64,000 nt of DNA. It comes from Terana coerulea (lineage: Eukaryota; Basidiomycota; Agaricomycetes; Polyporales; Phanerochaetaceae). The DNA is taken from assembly GCA_024811115.1 (NCBI GenBank), contig JAKOGH010000721.1, positions 124,001-188,000 on the forward strand, in the 5' to 3' direction. This document shows, piece by piece, positions 49,101-60,500 of this stretch (its first letter is position 1; each line of letters starts with the position of its first letter). The notes beneath the pieces were generated by a model, which was not told where the DNA came from, made no database searches, and worked only from the letters and a program-made list of their open reading frames with translations. A program made the translations under genes and the position numbers.

Positions 49101-50755
49101 GAGCGTTACAGAAGAAGGCCCCTGTTAAATCTCGCGGTAAAGCTACGACAGCTACCAAGACGAAGCCTCGTCCCTCTGCTACGAAGGAGCGCTCCGCCAC
49201 TCCCGCAGGCTCGCCTAGCATTGGCACACCCAATGTCAAGTCGGAACCTGCCGCGGTCGCGTCCTCGTCGACAAGTGGCAAAGGCAAGAAATCTCAAGGT
49301 AGCCTTACGGCTAAGCGGGCCGTCTCGACGGCGGGAGGGGACTCGCGGTCGCGGTCCACGTCTGTGATGCCTGGCGAAGGCGTAGATGGGAAGAAACGTA
49401 CTGCTGCTGCGCAGGAGGAGAAGGACGAGGAGAAGAATGAAGAAGAAAAGGAGGTTGACGACCGACTTTATTGCGTCTGTCGGACGCATTATGACGAAGA
49501 CAGGGTCATGATTGCTTGTGATCGGTGCGTATCCCCTTCCGAACTGCATAGGTCGGTTTGTTGATATTCGGCGTAGTTGTGATGAGTGGTATCACACGCA
49601 GTGCGTGAACATGCCGGACCTGGAAGTTGATCTTGTCGACCAGTTTATATGTCCGATCTGCGTCTCCAGTATGTCACCGCGTGTTCGTGCTTCCTTGCCT
49701 TAGCTGATCAATTTTTAGACAGCCCTCAGTTGAATTTGCGCACGACATATAAACGCCGATGCTTCGCAGGTCTCGCTCACCAACGTCCCGGGTCACAGGC
49801 TGCATGCCACAAGCCTGCGCGTGGGGCTTTCTCCAAGTACTGCTCTGATGACTGTGGTGTACGGTATATGAAGGAGAAGATCGAACGATTCGCGAAGAAA
49901 GAGAAGGAGGATTTGGCAGGGCTATGGGAAGGCGTCAAGAGTGCTGAGAAGAGGGAAGGGGTGGTGGTCCGGTGTGCGGATGCTGATGCCTCCGCACAGG
50001 AGTATAGTGCGAAGGACAAGAAGAGTGACCCCGACTCCCCGATTCCACAGGGCGTGGTCGTCACTCCTCGTTTCCCGAAACACCACTTTACGCTATCTGT
50101 CCTCAATAGACTGCTCGACAAGATATCTCAGCGGCGCGAGGAGATGAAAGCAGAAGAGGAGATCGTGGCATGGCGAGAGCATGTTGTGCGTTTCGCGGCA
50201 CGCAGAGCGGAGTTAACCGGCGAATGCGGTTGGGACGGTAGGCTGCTGTGGACGGATGAGGAAGTGAGGGAGTATGGCGGAGATGTCCTTGAAGGCTATG
50301 AGCGCATGGAAGCCGAGGAGCGAGACAACATGGAGGTTGACGGCGGTGGGTGGTGGTGCGTAGGGAAGAAGAAATGTGACCGACATGCGGGGCACGTATC
50401 CTCATCCCTTTTTGACCCTTACAGATACTAACAAATGCATTATCGCAGTTGGCAGAAACTGCGGCAGGCGGAGCTGGACCAGGAGAAGGAACTCTTCGAG
50501 GTTGAGCTCGAGCGGCTCACGACTCGGGAGCGGGACGTCCGTAGGCGTATTGAGGATGTTCAAACTGCCCATCCCGATTCCGACCCATCAAACCCCTCGA
50601 GTTCACAATTGTCGAAACTGAAGTCCGTGCCTTTGCAGGAGCTCAATGGGACCGATGCTGGAACGATAGGAAACCACAATATATCCTTGAATGGAAAGGT
50701 GAATGGTGCCAATGGTGTAGAGAAAGGGAAAAAGAGAAAGATGGAGGTTAGGTAG
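46147..50755 (+). CDS. SPP1: COMPASS (Set1C) subunit SPP1/CFP1 homologue with long disordered N-terminus
   Basis: H3K4 methyltransferase complex subunit. Exon 1 (46147-49056) encodes ~970 residues of Ser/Pro/Thr-rich disordered sequence with Lys-rich patches. Exons 2-3 form a C4HC3 PHD finger (LYCVCRTHYDEDRVMIACDR + CDEWYHTQCVNM...FICPICV) that reads H3K4me3. Exon 4 holds the SPP1-specific Cys/His region (RCFAGLAHQRPGSQAACHKPARGAFSKYCSDDCGVRYM), a coiled-coil region and a terminal WWCVGKKKCDRHAG. The last exon (from 50449) adds WQKLRQAELDQEKELFEVELERL and a Lys-rich end. The final intron appears to start with GC (gcacgt, 50392) and has a perfect tactaac branch point. Much longer N-terminus than yeast Spp1 (~350 residues in all). 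Confidence 0.9.
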
Positions 50756-50949
50756 ATGATGTGTTGCGACCTGCGAGATCCCACAAATGCATAGCAGTCC
50801 GCCTATGTTAGGACTGCAAATCCCCAGAGTACTAAGGAACTGCATTGCAGCTACGCAAATATACTCGGATGAGTTAAGTTTACATGTGGCACACTTACTC
50901 GAGTGATGTACACTAGCATACATTATTCCATCCCTGCGCCGCAGAATTT

Positions 50950-52179
50950 TTATATGTCTAGGTCCTCGTCCGGATCGTCATCGTCAATATCGTCCGCTGA
51001 ATCTGGGTCGTATAAAATGGCGCCAGTCTGTTGACTCGGCGCCGTCACGCCTGTATGCGCATACGGCAGGGGTACTTGTGTTCTTGCTTGTTGTTGCTCG
51101 GCAGTAAGATTGAGGTTGAAGGACAGGTTTTGTGTCGGGTCCTGGTTTATTGGGGTCTATTCAAAGCCCTCGCATTAGTATACCCGACGAGGCTGAAGTG
51201 AGAGGCACCCACATCCGCAGACACCGTTCTTCCGATGAAAAGCTCTCTCAAGCTCTTCAAATCAGCAAGCTCACAAGCGGCTTCTCTTCCTGATATCCAT
51301 CCCTCTAGTCTCCTGTCCACACCTTTCCTCCTGCCACCTTCCCTCGTCTCACCCCTCACTAATACTTCTACCACGACCTCCTCTCCACTGCTCCCCTCGC
51401 CATTGCTTCCGAATACCAGTTCTTCGACCTCATATATACGCCCTGCAACCGGCAAGAAGACGCCCCAGAACTTCTCATCTGAAGACAGGGGAGGAGGGGG
51501 TGTCGAGAGGGAGTTGGCAAGATGAGTGAGTAGAATGGGCGGATAGACGGTCAAATGGGCCAAGGTTGGTGACAAGGTCGGTGAAGTGATAAGAGGAAGC
51601 AAAGGTGTAGGCAGTGTATGGACAAGAAGGCGAGAGTCTAAGACATACGATTTAGCTTGCCGGAAGGAGGGAAGAGAGGGACGCAGACCCACTAGGTCGG
51701 GAGCGTATCGAGCGCAATACGCTCTGCAGCAGAGCATAAACGGCAGCTTTCGAGCCCATATCGGATAGCAAGGTATCCAATGAGTCAACGACTACTGTTA
51801 TAGGCTCTGAAAGAGTCACTACAGCAGGACGGAAACTTAGCATGTCCGCTTAGAAAGGGATGTGGCACTCACCTGAGTCAATCGCGTTCAAGAGATGTTC
51901 ACTGTATCCCCGGTTATCGTCATTGTAGGAGGGGACATCGCTTGTAAAGTCCAATACGTCCACTACATCGTCCTCTTTATCTGCAAGCAGGAGTTTCGGT
52001 GTATAGAGCAGGCTGCATAGGATCACACGCGTTCGGCAATAGCTTAGGTACACCTGGAGAAGGGACAGGCTTGATTGCGCGGCAGATGACTGGAACACTA
52101 TGAGTGAGTGAGAGGATGGATAGACACCATGGAGGAGATTTTGAAGAGACGTAGTCATGTTCCAGTTGACGGAGGACAT
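50950..52179 (-). CDS. ELP5: Elongator complex subunit ELP5/IKI1
   Basis: Elp5, part of the Elp456 ring of Elongator, which modifies wobble uridines in tRNA. RecA-like core: LLHGVYPSSHSLIVFQSSAAQSSL, TRVILCSLLYTPKLLL, VVDVLDFTSDVP, PITVVVDSLDTLLSDMG and LRSIRSRPNSRLLVHTLPTPLL, with the conserved C-terminal motif DPTQNLSFNLNLTAEQQQAR and an acidic tail ending DDDDPDEDLDI. Four exons: introns after AIDS, within RPN (gtgggt...cttag) and after IGRT. Two start codons possible, 52179 or 52158. Lies next to a tRNA gene, though Elongator targets are many. Confidence 0.9.
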
Positions 52180-52283
52180 GTAAACCTTGAAGAAGTGGTG
52201 AACAGGTGTCCACTGTCAGAGTCCGACCAGAAAACGGCCGACATAGTGAAGGGCAAAAGCAGGCAAGAAAGCCAAAAATTAAA

Positions 52284-52377
52284 CGCTGACAGCAGGATTT
52301 GAACCTACGCGGGAAATCCCAAGTGATATTTGAACCAGGGTTCAAATCACTCGCCTTAACGACTCGGCCATATCAGC
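52284..52377 (-). tRNA. tRNA-Ser(UGA) with a 13-nt intron
   Basis: Minus-strand tRNA of class II type. Acceptor stem GCTGATA pairs with TGTCAGC; discriminator G at 52284. D arm TGGCCGAGTCGTTAAGGC; anticodon stem AGTGA/TCACT; loop with anticodon TGA; long variable arm TGGGATTTCCC; T arm GTAGGTTCAAATCCTGC. An intron of about 13 nt sits after position 37, and its GGTTCAAA is complementary to the anticodon-loop stretch TTTGAACC, the usual anticodon-intron pairing. No CCA is encoded, as expected. Confidence 0.93.
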
Positions 52378-52797
52378 ACGGTGACGCTTGGACTGTTAAG
52401 TATTGTAGAATCGCGTGGGCATCCCTCATTCGCTCCTCACATGCTAACTTCGAGCAACTTGGCTTACGCACTTCAGTCATATTGGCATTGTACTTGCCGA
52501 CGTTCAGTCCTTCGAACTTCAAGCTTCAAGCTTCGGGCCTCAGGCCTCATTCTGCTTGAGTTTAAGCCGAGGCTCCTCGTCAATGCGCCAAGTTGGCAAG
52601 CTTTGCTAAGCCAAGAACCTTACCCACGACTTATCGTGCGAATCTTATGCGAATCCTTGCAGAGCTCGCAAACTCCAAGGCCACAGCCTGTCCCCGTATG
52701 TCCCTATCCAAAATATCGCCTCTATAGCGACATCGCGCACTTGCTTCCCTTGATCTTCGCGTCACAGTACCGACCTGGTACCGACTCTCACAAACCA
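52378..52797. other. Intergenic: methyltransferase upstream region
   Basis: About 420 bp between the tRNA gene and the methyltransferase start. Contains a short direct repetition of CTTC(A/G)AG-type words near 52507-52540 (cttcgaacttcaagcttcaa). No gene seen. Confidence 0.4.
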
Positions 52798-53939
52798 ATG
52801 CCGTCGTTTTCTGAGCTCATTCTACTCACATATCCCTTGTTGCTTGCCGCAGGGTTTTTGTATACTCATGGCTCGCAAGTGGTGCCCTAAGCGATCCCTA
52901 CGGGTCTTTCCATCTTGCTTTAAACAGCGATTCCGCTGTGGACAGTACAAGACATGATGATGAAAATCAAAGGACGGAATGGTTGAACATGGGCTATTGG
53001 GAGGTATGTTCACGGAAAGCTACACTTCTTATACGCATGCCGCTTCATACACGACCCACAGAATACTGGTAGCTTTCCACAAGCATGTGAAGGTACGTTT
53101 CTCATGTAAAGAATTTAACTCTGCTGACGACTCCATATCTTCCGATAGCTCTCGCGTTGAAGCTTGTTGACACGGCGCAGTGCAAAGAAGGTGGACGTGT
53201 TCTGGGTATGCGGACAGTAAGGCTCAGTGCAGTTCAGGCTCGCATCTGACAGTACCTTTGTAGATGTCGGTCATGGCAGCGGCGACTCACTTCTCCTTCA
53301 TCTTACTCATCCTCTCGTACCACGCCCCGCGAAGCTTGTAGGAATTACATCGCTCTCTGAACATCACGCAGCCGCAAAAAGCGCGTACACTCCACTCACA
53401 AGCAATCTACGCAGTCTAGAATGACCGACGTTCAGCTTTATCTTGGCGACGCTGTATACCGAGCTCCGAGCAGCGAAGGCACAACTCAGGCTCGAAAGCA
53501 TCCTTTGGCCCCGGGAGGAGAACAGTTTCATACGATTCTCGCGCTGGACTGCGCGTATCACTTCAATAGTCGCCGCAAATTCCTTGAACAGTCCTTCGAG
53601 CACCTTATTCCTGGTGGCCGTGTGGCTTTGACCGATATCTGCTTTGTTGACTCACTCCCACCATCTACATTCCTACGCTTCCTTCTAGGTACTGTCGGCG
53701 TTATGCCCTCGGTCAACATTGTCACGCAGAAGGACTACTTGCATACCCTGGAAGAAATTGGATATACGGACATCAGAATGGAGGACATTACGCAACATGT
53801 CTTCCCTGGTTTCATTCGTTTTCTCAATGGGAGAGGGCTAGGATGGAGGGTCTTCACGCGGATATTTGGCTTAATGGTGAAGAGAGGGGCGAGCTTCGTC
53901 ATCGTGTCTGGAACAAAACCGTCCACAGCGTCCGGTTAG
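52798..53939 (+). CDS. Membrane-anchored SAM-dependent methyltransferase
   Basis: Class I methyltransferase with an N-terminal hydrophobic anchor (ELILLTYPLLLAAGFF). Exon 1 splices through a gtatac donor into DSAVDSTRHDDENQRTEWLNMGYWE, then SFPQACEALALKLVD, SAM motif I RVLDVGHGSGDSLLLHL, LVGITSLSEHHAAA, FHTILALDCAYHFNSRRKFL (motif region with Asp/Tyr-His), LIPGGRVALTDICF (motif III) and HVFPGFIRFL. It resembles sterol/tocopherol-type C- or O-methyltransferases, but the substrate is not determinable. One missing base around 53417-53421 breaks the frame between TSNLRSL and MTDVQLYLGDAVY. Located between the tRNA gene and the SUR7-like gene. Confidence 0.82.
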
Positions 53940-54499
53940 GAGTAGAGCGGTGGCATCAACATGTTCGCTTTGCACGGATTGGCACTTCTCTTTCGACCCT
54001 GATTTTCTTCAAAATTGCGGTTCTTTCAGTTCTTGTCTCCGAATCAAGTTATTTCACGAGGGCCTGCCACGAAGCCGCCGCTGCGCCAACCGCATTTCGC
54101 GACGCGCTCGACGCCCGCGTACCGGCGCTTATTCAAACAATGAAGAGAACAATGGCTACAAGCGACCTCGTTACCCTGCTTTTATACTCTCGCTTCCAAT
54201 ATCACTTATTTTACAGGCAGGCTGTCCAGGCCCTTATTGTGCTTTTGGAGTGTTTGGTCCAGGCCGCATGGCTTGTTCGTGCTGACGACAAAATGAAAGC
54301 ATATATAGAGGTGCGCCGACGAGCATGCAAAGTGGTGCATCCTTCCCTTCCTTCATCTGACCACGTGGTAGACCGAGTCTTCTGCAGCGCAGTCGAATCT
54401 CGTTGGATAGTCTCAAGATACGCCTCGACGGTCTTTACTGGTTCTTGACGAACACATTCCATTCTTTACGGCACTCATTAAAACTACCACTGTCCCAAG
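53940..54499. other. Intergenic region upstream of the SUR7-like gene
   Basis: About 560 bp. Open frames here are chance readings of the methyltransferase 3' region and promoter. No RNA gene or repeat seen. Confidence 0.4.
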
Positions 54500-55326
54500 A
54501 TGATTGCTGGTTTTAGCAAAGCGGTCAACCTCTTCCTCGCGCCTATCCTGGCCCTCACATCCCTCATCCTCATCGTCTTTGCGTACCTCGCCCCGACGCT
54601 TCTGCTCTCGACGAAGGTCGCGTTGCTCACGGTCACACCTTCCACATCGCTTACACAACCCAACAATGATGATGGAAGTGTCGATGGCCCCAGCGTGTGG
54701 CTAGGTGTGCTTGGGTCATGCTCGAGATCCAACAATCTTGGTGACGTGACCTGCACACCGCCTACTGTCGATCCTCATTATGGTACATATCTTTGATCCT
54801 TTTGCATCGACTCAAATATGCTAAGGCAAAGTTCCAGATCTCTCAGCTCTGCCGTCTTCGACCCCGGCATTCCTCACAGGTCCTACCGCGACGACGCCGA
54901 TCTTCATCGCCATCTCCCTCGCATTCACCATCTTGTTCTTCGTCATGTTTACCCTCACCGCCCTCCGTAACAAGCTCGGTGCTAAACTCGGAGCGGTTAT
55001 GGACAGGCCTGGCGTACACCGGGCAACTGCATGGATCGGCTTGCTCGGATTCATGATTGGGTTGACCAGCTTCCTCGTCACCAGGATGTGGTTTGGGAAG
55101 GCTGTAGAGGACTTCAACAGCGCAATTTCCAAGGACAATGGAAATGCCCCCAGCTGATCGCTCAGACCAGCAACGGGTTCGTTAGTAAGTACCCACTTTG
55201 CCCCTCTATGAAGACAAGATGCTAAGTAATGCGTTTGTAGTGGTATACGTCGCGTATGCATTCTACGCGGTACCATTGGTATGCTCACTTGCCAAGCTCC
55301 ACGTCATGGCTTCTGGCAAAGCTTGA
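54500..55326 (+). CDS. SUR7/PalI-like four-span membrane protein
   Basis: Four hydrophobic segments in SUR7/PalI order: NLFLAPILALTSLILIVFAY after a short N-terminus; an extracellular loop with LGVLGSCSRSNNLGDVTC (Cys pair typical of the family's G-x-C motif); then PIFIAISLAFTILFFVMF, TAWIGLLGFMIGLTSFLV and VYVAYAFYAVPLV. Such proteins mark eisosomes or sense ambient pH at the plasma membrane. Three exons; introns after DPHYG and NGFV. One missing C in the run 55147-55151 links NGNAP to QLIAQTSNGF. Stop 55324-55326. Confidence 0.82.
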
Positions 55327-55687
55327 AGCTTCATCACTCCTGATTTTGAATACTGAACTATCCTTCCGAATACATGACATTATACAGTACATACATACAT
55401 AGTTATCCTCCGCTTTGCATCCCATGTATCGATAGATTTCTGGTAATTTGACCTTGGACCTCGGGAGGTGCTTCTGCGAACGCGCGGAGTGGCCAAAAAT
55501 CTTGCAGCACACAAGATGCATAATGAGCGACAGCAATAAGACGACGAGATAGTGATACACGATGGGAGGGCTCCCGGGGTAATGAATATTGCCGGTGCTA
55601 TCAGCTGTATTAGCTGAGCGATGAGCCCTACACTCGACTCTACAGAGTCACAGAGAATTCAATGAATGCATCGAGCGCATGGGGAGA

Positions 55688-56320
55688 TTAGTAGCCGTCG
55701 CCTTCGCCGCCCTCCTTACAGAAGCCTCGTTTCTCGAAGAGGACGTTTGCCTTGAGCTCGTCGCGGGCCTTCTTTTCCACAATGCCGTTCTGGTGGTATG
55801 GCTCGAGGGTCTCCCAGTCCACTTGGCGGAGAGGTACGTCATCTTCTTGGTCGAGATCCTGTCGAACGATAGTAGCGGTTGAGTGAGCAAAGAGTCCCAG
55901 TCATGGTATCAGTCCACGCACAATCTCGCCAAGTAAGACAACGTTCTCTCCTCGAATGAGAAAAAGCCCGCGCTTTAGTTCGGCATACACGTCCTGGTGG
56001 TATATGCGTTCTACAGTGTCCTCTAGAACAAGGTTTGCTACACATCACAATCCAATAAGACATTGGCGGTCTATTGAGCGGTGGATGGTGCAGACTCACC
56101 AAATTGATCATAAGACCTCAGCACTCCCTGCAGCTTTCGACCATCTCTGAGTATCACCAACATCTTCCCTGCTCATCGTGGTTCCACGAGCAGTACAAAG
56201 GATAGACACGATGGGAATTTGTGGGTGGGTTGGTACGCTGGTGCTGATGTTGGTGACAGACGTACTGTCGACGCAATCCACGAGAGAACCAGATGTCGTG
56301 AATGGGATCAGCGAGTCCAT
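55688..56320 (-). CDS. LSM1: LSm1, mRNA decapping activator
   Basis: Sm-like protein LSm1, subunit of the cytoplasmic LSm1-7/Pat1 ring that binds 3' ends of deadenylated mRNA. Starts [15 protein letters not shown]; Sm1 motif [33 protein letters not shown]; Sm2 motif [22 protein letters not shown]; then [18 protein letters not shown] and a C-terminal helix region ending EGGEGDGY. Four exons with introns after CVD, DQF and GEI. Frame intact. A LINE element is inserted about 107 bp upstream of its start codon (target site at 56427-56439). Confidence 0.95.
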
Positions 56321-56426
56321 CGCTCGTGTGTAGTGGATAGGCTGTGACTCGCAGAAGGAAGACAAAAGTCAAGGAAATGCGGTAGAGAGCTTCGTAGAGA
56401 ACGTGATAGGTAGAGGAGGCGCGCCG

Positions 56427-56439
56427 AGTTTGACAGGCC
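56427..56439 (+). repeat. Target-site duplication, 5' copy
   Basis: GAGTTTGACAGGC, repeated exactly directly after the poly(A) at 62744-62756. Marks the left border of the non-LTR element. Confidence 0.9.
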
Positions 56440-56617
56440 ATCCCTCCTTGACTTCTTACCACCACCATCGCCTTAGACGCCCGTGCCGTCTGAGCTCGCT
56501 GTCGAGCTACTCACCCTCTACAGTGCCCACCTCCATCCTTTAGAAGGTCCGTTTCTCTTTCCAAGTAGTCTACTGATCCCTCTCTCTTTTTGCAGGTTTT
56601 TCTCGGTCTTCCCGTCA

Positions 56618-56884
56618 ATGGAGGGTCCCGAGGCCTCTTGCCCGCTCTGCGGGTGGGCGGCTTCGGGCCTGAATGGCTCTGAGTCGCCCTATGTAGCTGG
56701 TGGGCAGCCCAGAGACGTTCGTCGTCGCTGGTGCCCCCACCAGCATAAGTTTGCCCTCGTATTGAGAGGGCACCGTTTGCACGGAAAAGCAATAAGGCCC
56801 CCCAGCAGCAATGCGGGGGTTTCCTTGAGCCCGCTGGCAACAGTGGGCACAGGGCGGAGTACGGGCGCTTGCGGTCATGCCTAA
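56618..56884 (+). CDS. 5' ORF of the LINE, Cys/His motif
   Basis: Starting at ATG 56618 (open upstream to 56483), ~88 residues containing CPLCGW and, 27 residues on, WCPHQH, a spacing that could bind one zinc. Ends at 56882-56884. Position fits the ORF1 nucleic-acid-binding protein of LINEs, but it is shorter than usual and followed by ~700 bp of broken frames. Confidence 0.4.
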   Translation: MEGPEASCPLCGWAASGLNGSESPYVAGGQPRDVRRRWCPHQHKFALVLRGHRLHGKAIRPPSSNAGVSLSPLATVGTGRSTGACGHA

Positions 56885-57599
56885 AAGGCGTGGTTGCGAT
56901 CGCTCGGACAGATCTGGCTCGGAATGCAGGGATGCACACCGGGAGGAAGTGGTACAAGGTTCAGGCCTGTACGTACAATGTAGCGAGATTATTAATTAAT
57001 TTCGTTGGTTTCAATGTCAGTTTGACCGCTTGTGTTGAACTGAGATGGGAAATAGGGGATGCAGAGCGGGCATTTGAGTGCCGGCTATGCGGAACCTGGA
57101 ATTGGCCGAGCCTCATGGGTTATGGCGTAAAGATAGGGAAGGTATGCGTACATACCCTAAGAATAGTGTGAGGAAGGGCAATCAGCTGCTGCTGTTTCCT
57201 TGCACCAAATTGAGGAGACGTATGAGGAAGGACCCTAGAGATCCCCCAATACGGTATTCTCCATTTAGAATACATGAGCACTATACCAACGTGTCCTATG
57301 TATAGTAACCAATACAATGCATTTATTTCATCGCCGCCCCCAGACACCCAGCCACCCGATAAAAAGGAGGGCATGGCGTATAGGGAGAAAGAACAAGCGT
57401 CCGTTAGCGCTTGCAGTTACCGAAATAAGGGTACCACGAGCAATCGGAGCGTATCAATTGAGGAAATTAAGGAAGGGGATGAGAAATCCCCAACCAGTAG
57501 CATCCATTCCCTGCCACCATCCTTGGATGTCGACGCCTTGCGGAGACAATACGGAAGGGAAGGAAATGAACAAGACTTCGATGGAGTCATCCGGATCAG

Positions 57600-60500
57600 A
57601 TAGAGCGATCGAATCTGAGGCGGAGATGGAAGCGAAGCCTGAGGCACTCAAATGCATCAGTGCGAACGTTCAGAACTCTAGAGCAAATTTAAACATGCTC
57701 CTAGAAAGAAACCTGGACCATGACATCATTTGTGTCCAGGAACCGTTCTGGGGCTTCATCAAGAATGTTGCCTCAAGCACAAACAAAGACGGTGATGAGT
57801 ATCACCAAACGTGTAAACATCGGAACTTCATATGTTTAGGAGCAAGCGAGACATCGAGAGTGTCCGTATATATTAATAGAAAGTGGGCTTCCACAAGCCC
57901 ACAAGTGAGACTTAGTTGTGTCAAACACCAGGACATCGTGTGCGTAAGCATGCAGTTCCAAAGACAAGGAATTCACATTCCTTAACGTGTACAATGACGG
58001 TAAATCGTTTAGTGCGGTCAAATACCTGCAAGACCATGCGGAGGACCTTCCTCCTATTGCGTTCATGGCAGGAGACTTCAACTTGAGGCACCCATACCGG
58101 GACTATCAGGAGCAGAAACTCGTTGAAGAGGGAAGGAGCAACGAGATAAGAAACAAACAATCGAGTCTAGATCTCATTGATTTGGCGAAACGTACATGGA
58201 GCTCGTGCTTCTAAACGACAAAAGGGACCGGCCACGTGGGAATCACATAACGTGAAACTACGAAAGGGGGTCCTGGATCTGGTTTGGGTGGACCTCGAAA
58301 CTCGGAGAGTACGGGAACCTAAACGTTAAAATGCATGAACGGCGAGGAAGCGATCATGCAGTTCTAGAGCAGATGCCTATAGAAGTCGAGCCTGAAATCG
58401 TCCCTACTGTCAAAAGGGGTCTATTGAAGGTGGTCTATTCGTGAAAGAAGTTAGGCGGCGTTAAACAACGCTCTACTAATTTCCGAAGATTGGTTCACGT
58501 CGGTTGAGCACGTGGAGGTGCGGGGACAAGATCGAACAGATCTTTGAAACCTTGTGGGGAGCACTCTAGACCCCCTAAAAAGTGCGCCAAGTCTAAATCT
58601 TGGTGGACAAGCGAGTGCAATAAGCGGGCAGGCGAGCAGCGCAATGCACTAAAACGAGATCAGCATGGAGGACAGAGAGGTCCAGGCTGAGAAAGAACAT
58701 CATTGCATGGCCTGAACACGAGGAGGTGGGTTCATGGGCCATGAGAATTGATGAAATTGACGCGCTGTCGGCGATCACAAGGAAGTGGTTGAAAAAGCAG
58801 GCAAAAGACTAGCTGGAGCGGTCTCCAAAGCTAAAACCAAGATGTTTGACAAGGTTATTGCCAAGTGTCATTCATCAAGAATTTGGGACATGGTCGAGTG
58901 GACCAAACCCAGAAAGGTGTCTGCGAACACAGGCCTTGTCGACAGACAGGGCGAGCCGGCTGATTCGGAGGAGAAATTAGGAAAACTCTTCCAGGAACAG
59001 TTTACACCGGAAAATCCACGTAAAGTGGATATGTCCATACTTGGTGAATTTGAAAATCACGAAGAGAGAGAGTTCAAGAACTTCAGCAGGCACAAGCTGC
59101 GGAAGGAATTGGCGCTCACAAGTAACTTCTCAGCGCCCTGGCCCAGATAATGTGTCATGGTTCTGGCTGAAGCGCATCGTTACGGATGCGAGAGAACTCC
59201 CCTATGGTGAGGAGGAGATGAAATCGACATGGAGAGGCCTATTTTGGCTTATTTCAATGCGTGCATACGATTCGGGGTCCACCCTAGAATATTCAAACAG
59301 TCGAGAACTGTTGTAATTCCAAAGCCAAACAAGCCCGACTATATCGAAGGCTAAGGCTTACAGACCGATCGTCCTCCTGAACTGCTTAGGAAAACTATTG
59401 GAAAAACTCATCGCCAGACGCATGCAGTTTGACGGTCAGAAGTATGGCATCATGCACCCGAATCAGTTCGGAGGCACAATGCAACATAGCACAACGGACG
59501 CGGGTATTCAACTCGTGCACAACATTAAACAGGCATGGAAGCAGGGCATGGAGTCATCCGCCTTGCTTCTGGATGTCTCGCAATTCTTCCCTCCATCAAC
59601 CACGAGCTGATGGCAGGCATTTTAAGGAAACAGGGCTTCAACAAGGCGCTGTGCTCTTATTTTGAGAACTACCTTGTCGACAGACAAACACAGTTCATAT
59701 TCAATGGGAAACAAATGGATCCCATGGACTTTTCGACTGGTGTCGGGCAGGGATCAGCCCTGTCCCGATATTAACGGGGCTGTACATAGCGCCATGGCTA
59801 CACAAGGTGGCAGCCACGAAGCGCGTGATCAAATTATCACACAATGGTGAGGTACACGTGCTAAGGCATGATTGGACCCCCAAAGAAATTAAAGCAAATG
59901 GTCACACGACCATACAATTCTTCATGATGGACTCATCCACGTAGCAGGAAAGATGGACTCTGCCGATCCAGAAGACCAACTGAAATACAACAATTTACTG
60001 CTGAAAGCGGTATTCGCGGATGTCATGTCAGGCCTCAATCGAATGGGATTGGGAGCTGAAGCAGACAAGTTAGAGCTAATGCATTTCCGTAAAAAGAGTG
60101 CAGGAGAATGGACTGAGAACGACCCATTAGGTCCAAAACTCAGAGTCAAGGTTGATGGAGTCATGCACACCGTCAAACCGGCCCACAAAATGAGATACCT
60201 TGGATTCTATCCTGGATCCAACGTTATCATTTAGAGATCACATTAAGTTCTACGCTACCAGGGCGTGTAGCACGGTGAATGCTCTCAGAATGCTGGGAAA
60301 CTCAAACCGAGGGTTCAAACCCAAGGATAAGAGGAGGCTGTACGCCGTGCGTTATGCCGATCATAACATATGGCGCCTAATTATGGTGGCGCCCAGACTG
60401 GTCTGGACTGAAGGGCGCCTGCCATCAGTTACAGTTAGCCCAAAATAGAGGCGCCAGATGGATAACAGGAGGCTTCAAAAGCACGCCCATTGGATCAATG

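Noticed and set aside
56483..56617. Upstream part of the LINE 5' ORF as coding
   Set aside because: Low-complexity Leu/Ser/Phe composition and an internal splice-acceptor-like tract suggest leader rather than protein.
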